From positions 496,001 to 560,000 of the forward strand of contig NW_027472023.1 of NCBI RefSeq assembly GCF_965638725.1: DNA of 64,000 nt, read 5' to 3'. The stretch comes from Aptenodytes patagonicus. Its lineage: Eukaryota > Chordata > Aves > Sphenisciformes > Spheniscidae. Each line of letters begins with the position of its first letter. Position 1 is the first letter of the stretch. Below are positions 1 to 11,292 of the stretch, one piece after another. The notes under the pieces are model-generated. The model was not told the origin of the DNA, made no database searches, and saw only the letters and a list, made by a program, of their open reading frames with translations. Both the position numbers and the translations under genes were made by a program.

Positions 1-540
1 TCCTCAGGTTGTAATGGGACCATGAAAAATGTATCTTTTACATCCACGGCAGCCACCCAAGGGTGGGCTGCTTGCTCTATCATGAAAAGAAGACCCGTGA
101 TAGATGGGACGGCAGCAGGTAAGGGTCCAGTATTTTCATTCAGTTTGCCATAATGTACCATCAAACGCCCGGTACTGTTAGGCTTACAGAGAGGCCACAC
201 AGGGCAGTTACACGGAGAGTGAGTTTTCTGAATAACACCCCATTGTCATAAATCGTGAGTAAGAGTAGTTATGCCTAGTGTGGCTTCAGGGCTAATATCA
301 TATTGTCATACATGAGTCAAGGCATTTTTGGGTAATTTAGGTGTGGCCTGTAGTAGAAAAGTAGTGGATCCCTTGGCTGGTGTTTCATCTATAGAGACTA
401 CGGAGTTCTGGGTCTGATGGTTTGGCCGCCAAGTGCCCGATGGAGTACTAACGGTCTGGGGTCTTAAAAGATCCATACCCACTATATTGTAGGACCGTAT
501 TGCCGCTATGGGTCTCGGTGTAATACACAAGGACAAGGAG
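1..540 (-). mobile_element. Retroviral pol fossil (protease to RT region)
   Basis: Conceptual translation of the minus strand resembles the protease-to-reverse-transcriptase part of an endogenous retrovirus pol, with an RT-like stretch of the kind LNENTGPLPAAVPS near 100-170. It continues beyond the left edge of the window. It is broken, with several breaks, and no LTR can be tied to it. The family is probably ERVL-like, judged from resemblance to the pol at 18.0-19.1 kb, but this is inferred. Confidence 0.6.
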
Positions 541-1182
541 GGTTTTTGTCAAATTTCTGTATTACAACTTACTACAAATTTAATTATTATAAATTAATGT
601 AATTATTATTACCAATTAATTATTAGTATATGAGTGCCTCTCTGTACTATTTGAAGTGCTAGCGGTACAGCACTCACCAAACCGCTCCGAAGAGTGGGGC
701 CAATCGACCACGCACAAAGTCTCACTTCGAAGGTGAGCCGCGTCACGGAGTCTGCAGTCAGCCAGGCATCCCCGGAGAGGGTCCAGTCTGCCTAGCAGGT
801 CCCGTGTAGAGGCGTTCTCACGGGGGAGCTCTCGGAGAGAAGATCCGTATTGGGTAGAGAGCGAGTTCTTTTTCTATCTTTAGAGACATAAGGGGGGTGT
901 AGGGCACCACCACCTGGGGCAGCCAATAGCTGTTGCTGACTTCTGTTTTTCCAGACGGTTTTCAACGTTTACAGGCAATTTCTACCTTTCCTCGGGATGT
1001 CTCAGGTCCTCAGGTTCCCAGCGGCGCTTCAAGGACGCCAGGTGCGCTTCTCAAGGATGGCCCTCGAGGATGCCCCAGGTTCCCAGGCCAGCATTTCCCA
1101 GGCTGGCAGACACCTTTTCTCTGTCAGTGCATTTCCCTTATGAGCAGGTTGCCTTTACAGCTGCTCCCATCAGGGTCGAGGC
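541..1182. other. Stretch without a recognisable gene
   Basis: An AT-rich patch (about 560-640, TAAT/ATTA words) is followed by 640-1180 of mixed composition. The part at 640-900 may belong to the neighbouring retroviral fossil or an LTR, but no ends or coding signal settle this. No exon or RNA gene was seen. Confidence 0.4.
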
Positions 1183-2467
1183 ACGGCTGAATGGCCTGTT
1201 GTTTCCTGGGTCCTCCTTGCCCTGCTTGAAGACAGGAGTGACATTTGCTTTCCTCCAGTCCTCTGGCAATTCTTCCAATCACCATGACCCATCAAAGATT
1301 AGCAAGGGTGGCCTTGCAGTGCCATCAGCCAGATCCCTCAGCGCTCGCGGGTACGTCCCATCTGTGCCCATGCACTTCTGTATGTCCAGTTTCCTTAAGT
1401 ATTCCCTGACCTGATCCTCTTCCGCCAGGGGTACGTCTGCCTTGCTCCAGCCTTTCCTCCAGCCTTTGTGACCTGGGATTCCTGAAGGCCAGTCAGGCTG
1501 GTAGAGACAGAGGCAAAGGCGGCCTTCAGTGCCTCAGCCTTTCCCACGTCCTGTGTCCCCAGGACCCCCGCCTCGTTCAGCAGCGGGCCCTGTCACGAAA
1601 TGAGTGGTTTAGATTGCTTAAAGAATCACCGTCAAACGTATTAGCAGAAGAGGTTTTAATATGATGTTGTAAAAGCGCAACTTAAGAAAGTTCGATGGCA
1701 AGGTTCACTCTACTAATTACTGCATGGAAGAAACATACAAAGGAAAATTGAGTTACACTCGAGTTAGAATGATTCACAGAGAGCGCGGAGATGCAGAAAG
1801 GTAAGGAGGACCCTCCCGTTGAGCCATGAGGTTCAGAGTGGCCCCCCTTGCTTTCTGAATTCCTCCTTCGAGAGGAGTCTACGTATCAAAGTTACCAAGA
1901 CCAAATCCAAGTTACCATACTACAAGGTTATGCGCAGTATCGGTCGCTTACCGAAGATCTGTTGTTGGTAAAAGGTCTCTCTGCCTTGAGGAGCAACCTT
2001 GAGAGGTCTCCCAGCTCAAGGGGAGATCACCGCCACGCAGCCAGCTGCTTAGCAGGGAGAGCTCAAAGAAGGCTCACCTAGGCTGTCATAGTTAGGGGAT
2101 AAAGCGGTTGGCTCCTAGTCAAAGTACATGCGGTGGAAAAGGTATACGTGAGACTCCTTGTACCCACAACATTCTTTGTTCCTTGATAAATGAGTCTTGG
2201 AAAAGCCACCCACTATTCATGTGTTAGTTGCGTGGTCGGTGTTCCAAGCTCATATGCACTGATGCTCACTGTGTCACTCTGCTCCTTTGTGGGTTTTCAG
2301 AGAACAGGTTGAAACTAGGGGAGTTCACGCCTGGCTACGGCTCAGGCCTTTACCCCTTCCGGAGCCTGCACCAAACCACCGCCAGTCTGGTCAGGGGTCA
2401 AGCGCACCCGTCACAGGCCCCCATTTCCCCTCGCCGTCCTTCTGTCACCTATGTACTCACAGGCAGC
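1183..2467 (-). mobile_element. CR1 LINE fragment, split by a solo LTR
   Basis: Bases 1183-1590 and 2416-2467 are two halves of one CR1 ORF2 stretch in minus orientation. They match the CR1 at about 50630-51070 in the same order, for example the blocks around 1195-1460 and 50640-50890. The solo LTR at 1591-2415 sits between the halves with a 5-bp target duplication, so the LINE is the older element. The right end fades into DCTN2 3'-flank homology near 2470. Confidence 0.85.
1591..2415. mobile_element. Solo LTR in CR1, 5-bp target duplication
   Basis: The element begins TGTCACGAAATG and ends CGTCACA. It is flanked by the direct repeat GGCCC (1586-1590 and 2416-2420), and CR1 sequence resumes on the other side. 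This is a solo LTR of about 825 bp with no internal region. A 5-bp duplication suits an ERVL-like or ERV1-like avian retrovirus. It is clearly younger than its CR1 host. Orientation is not certain. Confidence 0.88.
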
Positions 2468-2474
2468 GCTGGGG

Positions 2475-4712
2475 CTGCGATGGGGTGTTTGGAGGGGTTG
2501 TATGCACAATTAAATGGTGCATTTAATACCCAGCGGCTGGGCCCTGATCACACCCCACAGTCCTAAGAAGATGCTGACACGAACACACTTCAAGCCAGGC
2601 CCTTTAGTGGGGTTAATCCCGGTATGGGGGGGGACACAGAACACCCCCCGGCCCGGGGTGGGAATGGGGGATGGGCAGGGCGCCTCCACTCCCCATGCTG
2701 CGCGGGAGAGGCAGAGCCAGGGTATGCGGAAGCAGGGGCTGGTACCTGGTGGGGGGCAAAGGGATTTGCAGGGGATTGTGGGGCCCGGGGTTGGGCAGGG
2801 ATGCCTGGGGAAGGGTTTTGTGGTGCTTTCGCTTCTGCAGCCCCGTGATGTGCGCTTCTATGTCAGGAAAGCTCTCCAGCCACGGGTGCGTATCACTGGG
2901 ACACGGCACCCTTGGGGAGATGTGGCACTGCAGGGGCGCCTGTGGGGTGAGGAGCCATTTCCCTGCCAGGGTGCCAGGCCCGCTGTGCTGGACACCCACG
3001 GGATGGGGGCACTGGCACACTTGCTCACCCCCACCCCAAGCACAGCCCCAGCAAGGCCTTACCGCCTCGAGCTTCACCTGGTCATCCCCGGGCACCCCAG
3101 CTCTCCTCGGCTATTAGCCGTTTATGAGCAAATAGCCCCACAACTGCCCCAAACAGCTTCAGAGACCACCTCAGCCCACAGACACCCGCAGAAGCTACCT
3201 GCCCCCACACTCCCCCGTCTCCCCAAAGACTCCACATGCCTTCTGGACACCCCTGATGTCCCCAAATACCCCACTCACTGCCCCCATCCCCCCCTACACC
3301 TCCAAATGACCAGGGCCTTTACAGGTACCCTGAGTCACACAATCGCCCCAAATACCCCAAGTACTCCTGACATCTCCCAGATATGCCTGTTTCCAGACAG
3401 TCTCCAGAACCCCCCCCATGTCCCCAAACACCCCGCTAACTGCGCCTTCATTCTCTGATCCCCCCAGGCACCCCATTTGCCCCGTTCCCTGTTACCCTAT
3501 GTCGTGGTTTAATCTCAGTCAGCAACTAAGCACCACGCAGCCGCTCGCTCACTCCCCCCCACCCGGTGGGATGGGGGAGAGAAATGGAAGAGCACAAGTT
3601 AGAAAAAAACTCGTGGGTTGAGATAAAAACAGTTTAATAATTGAAATAAAATTATAATAATAATATGATGATAATAATAATAATAATATACAAAGCAAGT
3701 GATGCACAGTGCAATTGCTCACCACCCGCCGACCGATGCCCAGCCAGTCCCCGAGCAGCGGCCCCCCCAGCCAGCTTTCCCCAGTTTATGTACTGAGCAT
3801 GACGTCACATGGTACGGAATGTCCCTTTGGCCAGTTTGGCTGTGCCCCCTCCCAGCTTCTTGTGCACCTCCAGCCTTCTCAGTCGGTAGAGCATGGGAAG
3901 CTGAAAAGTCCTTGGCTCGTGTAAGCATTACCTAGCAACAACTAAAACATCGGTGCATTATCAACTTTGTTCTCATCCTAAATCCAAAACACTGTACCAG
4001 CTACTAGAAAGGAAATTAACTCTATCCCTGCCGAAACCAGGACACCCTAACGCCCTCCATCCACCTACCACCCCCAACTCTCCATATGCCCTGTTTACGA
4101 CCTTACACATGCCAGACCTGCCCAGGGTACCCTTCATCCCCTCTGTTACCCACTCAGTGCCCCCGATCCCCTCAGTTAACCCCAGAAACCTCAGCCCCAA
4201 AGATGCCTCTGCTTCCCCCCAGACAGCCCCGATACCCTCAGTTACCCTTCCAGGCATCCCAGCTCTCCCGCTCGGATGTCTTCAATCTACTCAAATGCCC
4301 CCTAAATGCCACTGGTCACCTCAGTTTCCCCCACAAGACCCCGATCCCCTCAGTTACCCCCTCAGAAGACCCCGATCCCTTCAGTTCCCCCCTCCAGACA
4401 CCTCCAATCCTTTGAGTTCCCCTCAGACTCCCTCCATCTCCTCACTTCCCCCCTGCACACCCTCCATTGCCTTCACTTCTCCCCAGACACCCCCATCATC
4501 TTAGCTCTCTCCCAACACCCCCGACCCCTTTACCTCCCCCACCCATACCCTCCTGATCCCATCAGTTCCCCCCAGACAGCCCACTCCTTCCAGGTACCCC
4601 AGGCACCTGCTCCCCCCAAGGTCCTGCTTCCTCCAGAATCCCCCTGGCCCGGTCCCTGGCCAGGCCCTGCACTCACAATGCCGGGCAGGTCGCCATACTT
4701 GGGGTCAGACGT
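2475..4712 (-). pseudogene. DCTN2: DCTN2 pseudogene with internal deletion
   Basis: Read on the minus strand, this contains an exon 1 like human DCTN2 (4712-4677, SDPKYGDLPGI then a GTGAGT donor), intron 1 C-rich sequence, an eroded exon 2 (about 3096-3063, GDDQVKLEA then GTAAGG), the start of intron 2, then directly the last-exon remnant (about 2890-2832, PDIEAHITGLQK) and 3'-flank similar to 56941-57110. Exons 3 to 12 are missing. The start codon of exon 1 is ACG instead of ATG, and the stop after LQK is replaced by CGA. These defects, the deletion and low similarity in the last exon make it a dead copy. It arose by genomic duplication, not by reverse transcription, since intron sequence is kept. 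Confidence 0.8.
3500..4044 (-). mobile_element. Solo ERVL-like LTR in DCTN2 pseudogene intron
   Basis: The sequence runs from TGTCGTGGTTT to CCAGGACA and is flanked by the 5-bp repeat CCCTA (3495-3499 and 4045-4049). It is the same LTR family as 37300-37849 and as the LTR of the fossil at 18.0-21.7 kb. That fossil's orientation implies this copy points to the minus strand. It carries an ATAATAAT tract around 3650-3690. The LTR lies in intron 1 of the dead DCTN2 copy, so it came after or with that duplication. It is a solo LTR with no internal region. Confidence 0.9.
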
Positions 4713-4716
4713 GGCC

Positions 4717-5067
4717 GGGGGAGCATTTACAAGGGAGTGCGACGGAAGGGAGTTCTTCCCCCCACCACAGTCTGGGTGGAGGGCCATGGTGGGGAGCTCT
4801 TTCCCCAAAAAAGGTGGAGGCTGAGGGGGGGAGTTGTTTCCTCCCCAAAAAGGAGTGGTGACACAGAAGAAGAACATAGAAAGGGAACTGGGAAGGATTC
4901 ACAGGGAAAACTAAATCCAGTCAGTGGCACTGAGCACAGGAAACCCTTCCATGATGAGTTTGCCCACTTCGTGGCTTTCTTTGCTTTGCTCTTCCCAGTG
5001 GTATCCTGGTTGGGTATTTTTCCAGTTTCCGGCCCAATATTGGTGCTGTAGCAGAGGTTTGTTTTCA
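4717..5067. other. 5' flank of dead DCTN2 exon 1; nothing else seen
   Basis: This holds short CCCCAAAAA-type repeats around 4800-4860. No gene, RNA or element was recognised. Confidence 0.4.
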
Positions 5068-5661
5068 TAGAACCATCGAATCATAGAATGGTTTGGCTTG
5101 GAAAGGACCTTTAAAGGTCATCTAGTCCAACCCTGCCCTGCAATGAGCAGGGACTTCTTCAACTAGACCAGGTTGCTCAAAGCCCCGTCCAGCCTGACCT
5201 TGAATGTTTTCAGGGATGGGGCATCTACAGCCTCTCCGGGCAACCTGTGCCAGTGTTTCACCATCCTCAGCATAAAAAATTTCTTCCATATACCTAGTCT
5301 GAATCTACCTTCTTTTGGTTTAATACCATTACCCCTGGCCCTATCGCTGCAGGCCCTACTAAAAAGCCTGTCCCCATCTTTCTTATAAGCCCCCTTTCAG
5401 TATTGAAAGGCTGCAATAAGGTCTCCCCGGAGCCTCCTCTTCTCCAGGCTGAACAGCCCCAATTCTCTCAGCCTTTCTTCATAGCAGAGGTGTTCCATCC
5501 CTCTGATCATTTTTGTGGCCCTCCTCTGGACCTGCTCCAACAGCTCCATGTCTTTCCTGTACTGAGGACTCCAGAGCTGGACACGGTACTGCGGGTGGGG
5601 TCTCACCAGAGCAGAGTAGAGGGGCAGAATCACCTCCCTCCACCTGCTGGCCGCACTGAGA
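5068..5661 (-). mobile_element. CR1 LINE, 5'-truncated
   Basis: The CR1 3' end (ATCATAGAATGG, read as its reverse complement) starts at about 5070. Going right, the 3' UTR and the last part of ORF2 follow; the translated minus strand contains [17 protein letters not shown] and RRATKMIRG. The copy is truncated at about 5661, where a second CR1 3' end abuts it. It is a dead 5'-truncated insertion. Confidence 0.9.
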
Positions 5662-8600
5662 ATCATAGAATCATGGAGTCATTTAGGTTGCAAAGGAGCT
5701 TTAAGATCATCAAGTCCAACCATTAGCCTAACACTGCCAAGTCCACCACTAAACCATGTCCCTAAGCGCCACACCTCCACGTCTTTTCAATACCTCCGGA
5801 GAGGATGACTCCAGCTCTTCCCTGGGCAGCCTGTTCCAATGTTTAACCACTCTTTCTGTAAACAAAATCTTCCTCATGTCCAATCTAAACCTCCCCTGGC
5901 GCAACCTGAGGCTGTTTCCTCTTGTCCTATCGCTTCTTACTTGGGAGAAGAGACCGACACCCACCTCACTCCAACCTCCTTTCAGGTAGTTGTAGAGCGC
6001 AATAAGGTCTCCCCTCGGCCTCCTTGTCTCCAGGCTAAACAACCCCAGTTCCCTCAGCCGCTCCTCATAGAACTTGTTCTCCAGACCCTTCACCAGCCTC
6101 GTTGCCCTTCTCTGGACACGCTCCAGCACCTCAATAGCCTTCTTGTAGTGAGGGGCCCAAAACTGAACACACACTGTTCGAGGTGTGGCCTCACCAGTGC
6201 CGAGTACAGGGGCACAATCACTTCCCTACTCCTGCTGGCCACGCTATTTCTGACGCAAGCCAGGATGCTCTTGGCCGCCTTGGCCACCTGGGCACGCTGC
6301 CGGCTCATGTTCAGCCGGCTGTCGACCAACACCCCCAGGTCCTTTTCCGCTAGGCAGCTTTCCAGCCGCTCTTCCCCAAGCCTGTAGCGCTGCATGGGGT
6401 TGTTGTGACCCAAGGGCAGGACCCGGCACTTGGCCTCGTTGAACTTCATACAACTGGCCTCGGCCCATCGAGCCAGCCTGTCCAGGTCCCTCTGCAGAAC
6501 CTTCCTACCCTCGAGCAGATCAACACTCCCGCCCAACTTGCTGTCGTCTGCAAAGTGACTGAGGGTGCACTCCATCCCCTCGTCCAGAGAGTTGATGAAG
6601 ATATTAAACAGAACTGGCCCCACTACTGATCCCTGGGGAGCACCACTTGTGACCGGCCGCCGACTGGCTTGAACTCCATTCACCACAACCCTTTGGGCTC
6701 GGCCATCCAGCCAGTTTTTTAACCCAGCGAAGCGTACGCCTGTCCAAGTCATGAGCAGCCAGTTTCTCCAGGAGAATGCTGTGGGAAATGGTGTCAAAGG
6801 CTTTACTAAAGTCTGGGTAGACAACATCCGCAGCCTTTCCCTCATCCACTAAGCGCGTCACCTTGTGATAGAAGGAGATCAGGTTAGTCAAGCAGGACCT
6901 GCCTTTCATAAACCCATGCTGACTGGGCCTGACCGCCTCCTTGTCCTGTATGTGCCACGTGATGGCACTCAAGATGATCTGCTCCATAACCTTCCCTGGC
7001 ACTGAGGTCAGGCTGACAGGCCTGTAGTTCCCCGGATCCTCCTTCCGGCCCTTCCTGTAGATGGGCGTCACATTTGCTGACCTCGAGTCAACTGGGACCT
7101 CCCCGGTTAGCCAGGACTGCTGATAGATGGTTGAAAGTGGCTTGGTGAGCACTTCCGCCAGCTCTCTCGGTACCCTTGGGTGGCTCCCATCTGGCCCCAT
7201 AGACTTGTGTGCGTGTGTGTCGAAGCGGTGTAGCAGGTCGCTAACCATTTCCCCTTGGATTACGGGGGCTTTATTCTGCTCCCTGCCCCTGCCTGCGAGC
7301 TCAGGGGGCTGGGTACCCGGAGAACAACCGGTCTTACTATTAAAGACTGAGGCAAAGAAGGCATTGCGTACCTCAGCCTTTTCCTCATCCTTTGTCACTA
7401 CGTTCCCCCTCCCCCCCCATCCAATAAAGGACGGAGATTCTCTTTAGCCCTCCTCTTGTTGCTAATGTATTTACAGAAACACTTTTTATTGTCTTTTACA
7501 GCAGTAGCCAGATTAAGTTCTAGCTGGGCTTTGGCCCTTCTAATTTTCTCCCTGCATAACCTCACGACATCCTTGTAGTCCTCCTGAGTTGCCTGCCCCT
7601 TCTTCCAAAGGTCATAAACTCTCTTTTTTTTCCCTGAGTTCCAGCCAAAATTCTCTGTTCAGCCAGGCCGGTCGTCTTCCCTGTCGGCTCATCTTTCGGC
7701 ACACGGGGATGGCCTGCTCCTGCACCTTTAAGATTGCCTTCTTGAAGAGGGATCCTTTGCCCTTCGGGACTGCCTCCCAAGGGACTCTGTCAACCAGGCC
7801 CCTAAACAGGCCAAAGTCCGCCCTCTGGAAGTCCAAAGTAGCAGTTCTGCTAACCCCCCCTCCTGCCTTCTACAAGAATGGAAACCTCTATCATGTCGTG
7901 ATTGCTACGCCCAAGACGGCCTCCAACCACCACGTCACCCACAAGCCCTTCTCTGTTCATAAACAACAGGTCCAGCGGGGCGCCTTCCCTAGTTGGCTCC
8001 CTCACCAGCTGTGTCAGGAAGTTGTCTTCCACCTGGACTGTTTCTTCTCTGCTGCACTGTATTTCCAGCAGACATCTGGTAAGTTGACGTTCCCCACGAG
8101 AACAAGGGCTAGCGATTGTGAGACTTCTCCCAGCTGCTTATAGAATATTTCATCTGCCTCTTCATCCTGGTTGGGTGGTCTGTAACAGACTCCCACCATG
8201 ATAGCTGCCTTGCTGGCCTTCCCCCTGGTTCTTACCCATAAACACTCAACCCTATCGTCACCATCATCAAGCTCTAGACAGTCAAAACGCTCCCTAACAT
8301 ACAGGGCTACCCCACTGCCTCTCCTTCCTTGCCTATCCCTTCCGAAGAGTTTATAGCCATCCATTGCAGCACTCCAGGTGTGCGAGTCATCCCGCCATGT
8401 TTCTGTGATGGCAGCAATACCATAGTTTTCCCGCTGCACAGTGCCTTCCAGCTCCTCCTGTTTGTTGCCCACGCTGCGTGCACTGGTGTAGATGAACTTC
8501 AAGCCGGGCTCTTGATCCCGCCACCGTTTTTGGGAGAGAAGCCCTAATTCCTACGTGACCATTCCCAGGCGCTTCCATGGTTTCTAACACATCAATAACC

Positions 8601-8960
8601 CTTGTGTCTTTGCTGTCGAATGGCTCTCCATCCCCCTAGCTCCACTGAGACGGCAGACCAAAGGACCTCGCTAGCACACCATCAACCTCAAACATTGGCG
8701 TGTCGACCCCAGGCTTACCTCTAGCAAGCCTGGTTTTATCTCCTTCCCCATTCACATCTAGTTTAAAGCTCCTTCAGTGAGCCCTGCTAAATCCTGCGCC
8801 AAGTTCATTTCCCCCCCGCTTTGAGACAGGTGTACCCTGTCTGTCGCCAGCAGGCCTGGTGTCATGTAAGCCGACCCATGCTCAAAACCCAAAAAATTCT
8901 GCCGGTGACACCGGGCTCAGAGCCAGGTGTCGATCTGCTGGCTCTTCCTGTTTCTTCCCT
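5662..8960 (-). mobile_element. Near full-length CR1 LINE with endonuclease and RT
   Basis: A long minus-strand CR1 starts at its 3' end at about 5662. ORF2 can be followed from about 8502 down to 5749. The AP-endonuclease part holds ITETWRDDSHTW and GVCYRPPNQDEEADE. The reverse transcriptase holds [30 protein letters not shown] and the FADD catalytic motif near 6545-6555. The ORF2 frame is interrupted around 7400-7850 and again near 6100, and GDFN of the endonuclease reads GNVN, so it is inactive. Upstream, 8500-8960 looks like the 5' part of CR1 but is less certain. It is the longest CR1 in the window. Confidence 0.9.
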
Positions 8961-10500
8961 CACCATTCCCTGCACCTGGAACTGCAACACCCAACTTCTT
9001 TTGATGCAGCCCAGGATACGGTTGGCTTTCTGGCCTCCCTTTTGGAGCAGAGGCGCAGATCCTGTAGTTTCAAACACACCCCTATCTCCGGTTTTCCAAA
9101 TCCTTGCCGAGTCTGAAGTGTTCACGTCCACAGGCCGGGCTCTGACAGCTCTGGGGAAGCTCTGGTTACAGCTCTTTATAAACTCTGAGAGCACACCAAT
9201 GTGGCAAAAGGTGCTGTGGGCTGTAAGTAGCTCCACATCTTGGTTTGGAGCATCCCGTAAAGACACTCCCCGACAGAGGATTTTGCTTCATTATTAGTAA
9301 CAAAATGGTGAACCTTCCCCTCCTTTTGCAGCTTCTTTGAAGGCTGGTTTAAGAATCCTTTGTCCGTGTCAGTCTGTAATTTCTGAGACTTGCGCTTGCT
9401 CATTCTTTCCGTCAAAGACTTCCTTTAACATCAGAATGATCAGAACGGGAGCGCGTCACTTGCATCATGATTTGCTCAAAAAACCTCCAGGCTGTTAAAC
9501 ATTGGGTTTGGATTCATTCACAGTGCCCTAAGCACTGCCCCAACACAGTCACACGATCCCAGAAGGTACAAGACTTCATGTGCTTCCATTAAAATACACA
9601 ACGGCAAATTTGCCCTGCAACAGTTCTGAGTGGCCTCATTACCTTTACACCGTCCTGAAAGGTCCATTTCTTGCATTATTGCCAAAAGAGTCATCACTCT
9701 ATTTCTCACAACTCACATTTTCTTTAGCAAATGCTGCTGCAGGATCTATCACAGCCTCTAGGGGGAAGGTTCATCTTGCTTTAATCCTTAGCGGGAAGCT
9801 GCTCCTGAAGAGCTGAGTGAAGTAGCCCAGCGGGAAAGAAAAATTCTTGACAAAGTGTCAGAGTCTTCGGCCATGAGAAAAAAAACATGAGCGATGCTTC
9901 ACAGTGATGCTTAAATGTAATGTTAAAACTCCTCTGAGAATACAAACTCTCTCTCTCTCTCCCTCCCTCCCTCCCCTCTTATATATACGCTTATATATAC
10001 AGACATTTCCCGTATTCCATTCAACTCTACGTTGTCACTTTCTGACTGTCTTTACTTTTGAAAAGAAAGTAATAATTTCAATAACATCATGAAGCATCCG
10101 TTCCCGGCTGGGAGATGTTTCTGTCTACTGAGGCAAGTATCTTCCCTGGGTACCTTCTCTTCAGGATAGAAGAGGGTAACTGTCTTGCCCCTCTGACTAT
10201 TAAGATCGTCTCTAAGAAGGTAGATTCGTTAAAGGATGGTTGACTGTTGTCAGCAACGAAATGCATGTATTAATTCCATGTAGACGTTTTCTCCCCTGCG
10301 CTTAGCAGGAAATTTAATATAGGCGGCAGAGAGAGACCTTTCCCATTTAGTCTTGGTGCAAGTAGACTAAAATACGCTTTCTTCTCCCATTCCTTAACCC
10401 ACGTCCTTTTTACAAACGTTTGCACCCATGTCAGCTCTTGTAGAGGTTTTCCTAAATGCTCCTCGTTTAGCTTCATCTCGTTTGAAAGCAATTACGACTA
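8961..10500. other. No gene recognised; small CR1 scrap
   Basis: Bases about 8995-9045 match the CR1 RT stretch ATGCAGCCCAGGATACG, so a LINE scrap is present. A CT-rich simple tract lies at 9948-9977. The rest shows no splice-consistent coding pattern and no known repeat that I recognise. Confidence 0.4.
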
Positions 10501-10965
10501 AGTTGCTAACACCACGGCCACCCGGGGGCTGTTTGGGCTCAGAGGCAAAGTTGGACCCCAAAGGCGGAAGCCCTTATTACCCCTATTAACCCATCCCCGA
10601 AACTCCCCCCTCGCTCATCCCTGACTGCGAGCGGCACCACAGCCCCAGCACCCCCAACCTGAACCGACCCCAACAGCGCAACTGAGCCCATGCTCTGACC
10701 AGCTGCAGAGACCCTGATGACGGCCCCAAAGACCCGCGAGCCTCAGCCATGAGCTCCCAGCCTCGCACATCCCCTAACCCCCACACAGGGCCAGAGCAAG
10801 CCTGGGATCGGGACCCCCTGGGACTGCGCCCGACCTCGGCAGGACAGGTCCCAGGGGGCACTGTTGATGTTACTGGTGGCTGAGCCGCTGCTAAGTCCCT
10901 GCATGCATCCCCCGGTAAACATCCCCCACCCCCACCCCCCACCCCCCATTAATGCCCCCCCAGCC

Positions 10966-11001
10966 ATGGCTGACCCCAAGTACGCTGCCCTGCCCAGCAT
11001 C
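10966..11001 (+). pseudogene. DCTN2: Orphan DCTN2 exon 1 copy
   Basis: ATG GCT GAC CCC AAG TAC encodes MADPKYAALPSI, matching the first residues of dynactin subunit 2 (human MADPKYADLPGI). The codon for I should be followed by a GT donor, but here ACGAGT follows, so the donor is lost. No exon 2 follows; a CR1 scrap begins at about 11090. This is a stranded fragment of a duplicated DCTN2 5' end. The C-rich sequence at 10920-10960 before the ATG may be its 5' UTR. Confidence 0.8.
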
Positions 11002-11089
11002 ACGAGTGTGGGGCTGAGCCGGGAAGCAGGCCAGGGCCAGGATGTCTAGAGGGGCAGCGGGGGGGGGGGGGGAGCGGGTACGTGGTTGC

Positions 11090-11180
11090 CCCTTGTCCTG
11101 GCACTACAAGCCTTGGTAAAAAGTCTCCCTCCATCTTTCTTCTAAGCCCCCTTTATATACTGAAAGGCCGCAAGAAGGTC
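11090..11180 (-). mobile_element. CR1 fragment
   Basis: The reverse complement matches the CR1 stretch at 17375-17470 (GGCCTTTCNGTATATAAAGGGGGC then AAGATGGAGGGAGAC, with differences). It is a short internal piece of the same CR1 subfamily as in the two direct repeats at 16.7 and 21.7 kb. Confidence 0.75.
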
Positions 11181-11269
11181 TGCCCAGACCGTGCATTGGG
11201 CACGGATGCGCTGGAGGGGTCTGACATTCATTGACAAGGTGACGCGCTTGTCCTACAATCACAGATTTC

Positions 11270-11275
11270 TTTATT
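11270..11275 (-). terminator. Polyadenylation signal of the TMCO5-like gene
   Basis: The reverse complement reads AATAAA, 18 bases beyond the stop codon of the minus-strand gene that ends at 11293. Confidence 0.7.
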
Positions 11276-11292
11276 CTCTTTCTCGTTTTATT

